From Byssochlamys sp. IMV 00236 (Eukaryota > Ascomycota > Eurotiomycetes > Eurotiales > Thermoascaceae), in the NCBI GenBank assembly GCA_001931875.2, contig MSJH02000812.1:620001-684000 (forward strand): a DNA stretch of 64,000 bases, written 5' to 3'. A program made the translations under genes and the position numbers. Numbering within the stretch: position 1 is the stretch's first letter; every line of letters begins with the position of its first letter. Of this stretch, positions 62,281 to 64,000 are shown in pieces. Under the pieces are notes generated by a model that saw only the letters and a list, made by a program, of their open reading frames with translations, did not search any database and was not told where the DNA came from.

Positions 62281-62465
62281 AATCGGCTTTTCCTATCTTC
62301 GTGCCTTACGTGCTACTGTACACTCAAGGCTTTTGTAATATTGTGAATATTTTGGGATGCTTTCATGTACAGGGAAATAATGCGGAGTATATTGTTGCGG
62401 TTGGGTTGGGTGTTGATCGGGGAATAATAACAGACGATATACCCCTGAACCTACTTCAATAGTTT

Positions 62466-62609
62466 TAACTCACACCAAAGCCTGGGCTCATGCTAAACCT
62501 TGGGCTAATACCGGAGGTTCAGCTTTTGCTAGAGTTGGGGCTCATGCCAAAGGTTGGGTTCACGCCGTAGGTTTAGCGTACACCGAAGTTTTGGCTCAAG
62601 CTGGACTTG
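62466..62609. repeat. Degenerate minisatellite, eight 18-bp units
   Basis: Eight consecutive units of exactly 18 bp without indels, starting at 62466, 62484, 62502, 62520, 62538, 62556, 62574 and 62592. The best-kept unit is GGGCTCATGCCAAAGGTT (62538-62555). Positions 3-6 (GCTC/GCTA), 9-11 (GCC/ACC/GCT) and the terminal GTT are the best preserved. Confidence 0.8.
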
Positions 62610-62851
62610 ACCATTTGAGATCTGCTAATCGGCGTAGAGCATTTCGCCGGCATGGAGCTTATTGCAGCCTGTTAGTAAGATCCCGTAAGCCAGAATGAGC
62701 TGGATGTATGATGAGGTAGGAGGTAGAAGACAGATTGGAACATAAGCCAGGAGTTAGGATCCAATTTTTATGACGATACGTGGTCTGTTTGAAGAGACCT
62801 ATGGCGGCGGGTATAGATCTGTATCTATCTTGTGTAAGTTGTCTGAGCCTG

Positions 62852-63053
62852 TTTGCTCTAGGGCACAGCCTGCCACAAAGCTCCTTTGCTCTATGGCAAC
62901 CCTGCGTTGGAGCGACTATCACAATAGAGCATACTTTCTCTACAGCTGCTTTTTTGCTCTATAGCAAATTTGGCCCTGGCAGCTCTCCTGCTTCACTGCG
63001 GATCCTGCGCCAGGGCACATCTGCCTTGTGGACACCCTGCCCTGTAGCAGAGC
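62852..63053. repeat. Loose repeat with TTTGCTCTA cores
   Basis: TTTGCTCTA followed by GGCA or AGCA occurs at 62852, 62885 and 62953 (spacings 33 and 68). GGGCACA/GCCCTG-type segments follow at about 63013 and 63040. Copies are too diverged to define a unit confidently. Confidence 0.4.
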
Positions 63054-64000
63054 CCCCATAGAGAGAGAGTACCTGTGAGGAAGCATGCTACACGCTATGG
63101 CATGCTTTGTCACCATCGCCAATCCCAGCTCTTGCTCTTTGCAAGGACCTAGTAAACTTTGAAATTGGCCAACTTTGAAGGCTGTCTAGGAGGATGAAAA
63201 AGGCTAGTCCATCCAAAAACGACCAGCCCGTGTGAAAACAGCTGTTATTAAACACCTCAAGAATATCATACAATACACTGCCCTTACAAAATACATCACG
63301 TGGGTCAATCTTGCCTGCTGGAAATATATCCATGATACAGATTTTAACACAGCATTATGCTTATTGCTACAGACTAGATAATTTGATCTATTTCCGATCG
63401 GTATCTCCCATAGCATAATAATGGGACAAGCATAGAAAAGGGAAAATCATAAAACCGCGGTGATTACAGCAACGGGGAAAATTGAAGAAGCATAGAACCC
63501 ATAGAAATGGAGAAGACGCGAAAGAAGACAGCAGATAATAACATGCATGAGATACCTATTACCCTCTCTTTTATACCTTCAATGATCACGGGATACGAAC
63601 TAACCATAATTATTCGGGTTCACAGCTCTCGCAGCCTCGGCGAGAAACGACTTCAGGTATCGGAAGCCAGTATCATCCAGGGCTATTTCCCAACCCCACT
63701 TTATCAATATCTCTTTGCATCCCTCAATTTGATGACCACCCACCCTCTTAGCATCTGTTACCAGAATTTAAGTTCCTATGAGTTCAACCTCTACAAGTAA
63801 GATAGGAGGCCGTTTACGGCTTTCCCTCTCGCGTCTTCCGTCCGAAAAAGAAGTCTACTTCCGGGAGTCTTCATTCATTGTTCAGTATGGAATCGAGAAA
63901 CTCCCGTCCCCGGCGAAGATCCGATCACTGCAGAAGGTATCCGGCTCGGGAGATCCTCCTCCAATACGATTTCCAGAAATAGGACTCCTTGTGAAATATG

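Larger units (their letters stand above)
62281..64000. other. Gene-poor right end
   Basis: No frame with a recognisable domain to the window edge. It contains an 18-bp imperfect minisatellite (62466-62609), a looser repeated stretch (about 62850-63060), and AT-rich sequence from 63230 to 63640. A neighbouring gene may begin outside the window. Confidence 0.55.

Overview
The window looks like a euchromatic stretch of a filamentous ascomycete chromosome, most likely an Aspergillus or close relative (Eurotiales). Coding genes are carried by both strands, interrupted by many short introns (mostly 50-120 bp, GT..AG), and separated by 0.4-2 kb gene-poor gaps. The clearest lineage marker is a full-length fungal fatty-acid oxygenase. 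Its key residues (His203, Tyr375, His378, Asn887, Gln890, Cys1006) fall at or within one residue of the positions I recall for Aspergillus PpoA. Exon coordinates below are my own splice-site reading checked by reading frame; no transcript data were available.

Layout, left to right. 1-1744 (+): 3' part of a Gyp5-type TBC Rab-GAP. 2566-2960 (-): small Dabb (stress-responsive A/B barrel) protein. 3736-5095 (-): 4-hydroxyphenylpyruvate dioxygenase. 6132-6635 (-): Ctf8. 7999-8625 (+): unrecognised protein. 9166-9756 (-): Cnl2/Nkp2 kinetochore protein. 10706-12109 (+): Eaf3 chromodomain/MRG protein. 12913-15345 (-): DUF1741/ARMH3-like protein. 15701-15720: assembly gap (N). 17391-18176 (+): Isa1. 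19196-20221 (+): Dsc3. 20643-21460 (-): Vti1 SNARE. 22484-24170 (+): FAD amine-oxidase-like protein. 24563-26069 (-): Rvb1. 26466-27131 (+): mitochondrial ribosomal protein bL28m. 28010-29101 (+): GT34 mannosyltransferase-complex subunit. 29710-30799 (-): Tsc13 enoyl reductase. 32636-36182 (+): PpoA. 37237-49465 (+): a 4,002-residue HECT ligase (Tom1/HUWE1). 50762-51907 (-): ribosomal protein S6. 53640-54867 (+): GDSL-type hydrolase. 55752-57934 (+): HMG-box transcription factor. 58678-62280 (+): SNF2-family ATPase. 62281-64000: gene-poor, with a degenerate 18-bp minisatellite.

Most genes are housekeeping: chromatin (Eaf3, Rvb1, SNF2), chromosome segregation (Ctf8, Cnl2), ubiquitin (Dsc3, Tom1), secretory and membrane pathway (Gyp5, Vti1, Tsc13, mannosyltransferase subunit), translation (S6, bL28m) and Fe-S assembly (Isa1). 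I see no secondary-metabolite cluster, intact transposon, CRISPR array, or convincing tRNA gene, and no clearly new multi-gene system. The most interesting points are fine-scale: an intact PpoA oxylipin synthase, a possible HapX/CBC site and a stop-free 57-nt intron in isa1, a GT34 subunit lacking its DxD motif, a 21-nt microexon in the S6 gene, a stop codon formed by a splice-donor-like sequence in the HMG-box gene, and the 18-bp minisatellite.
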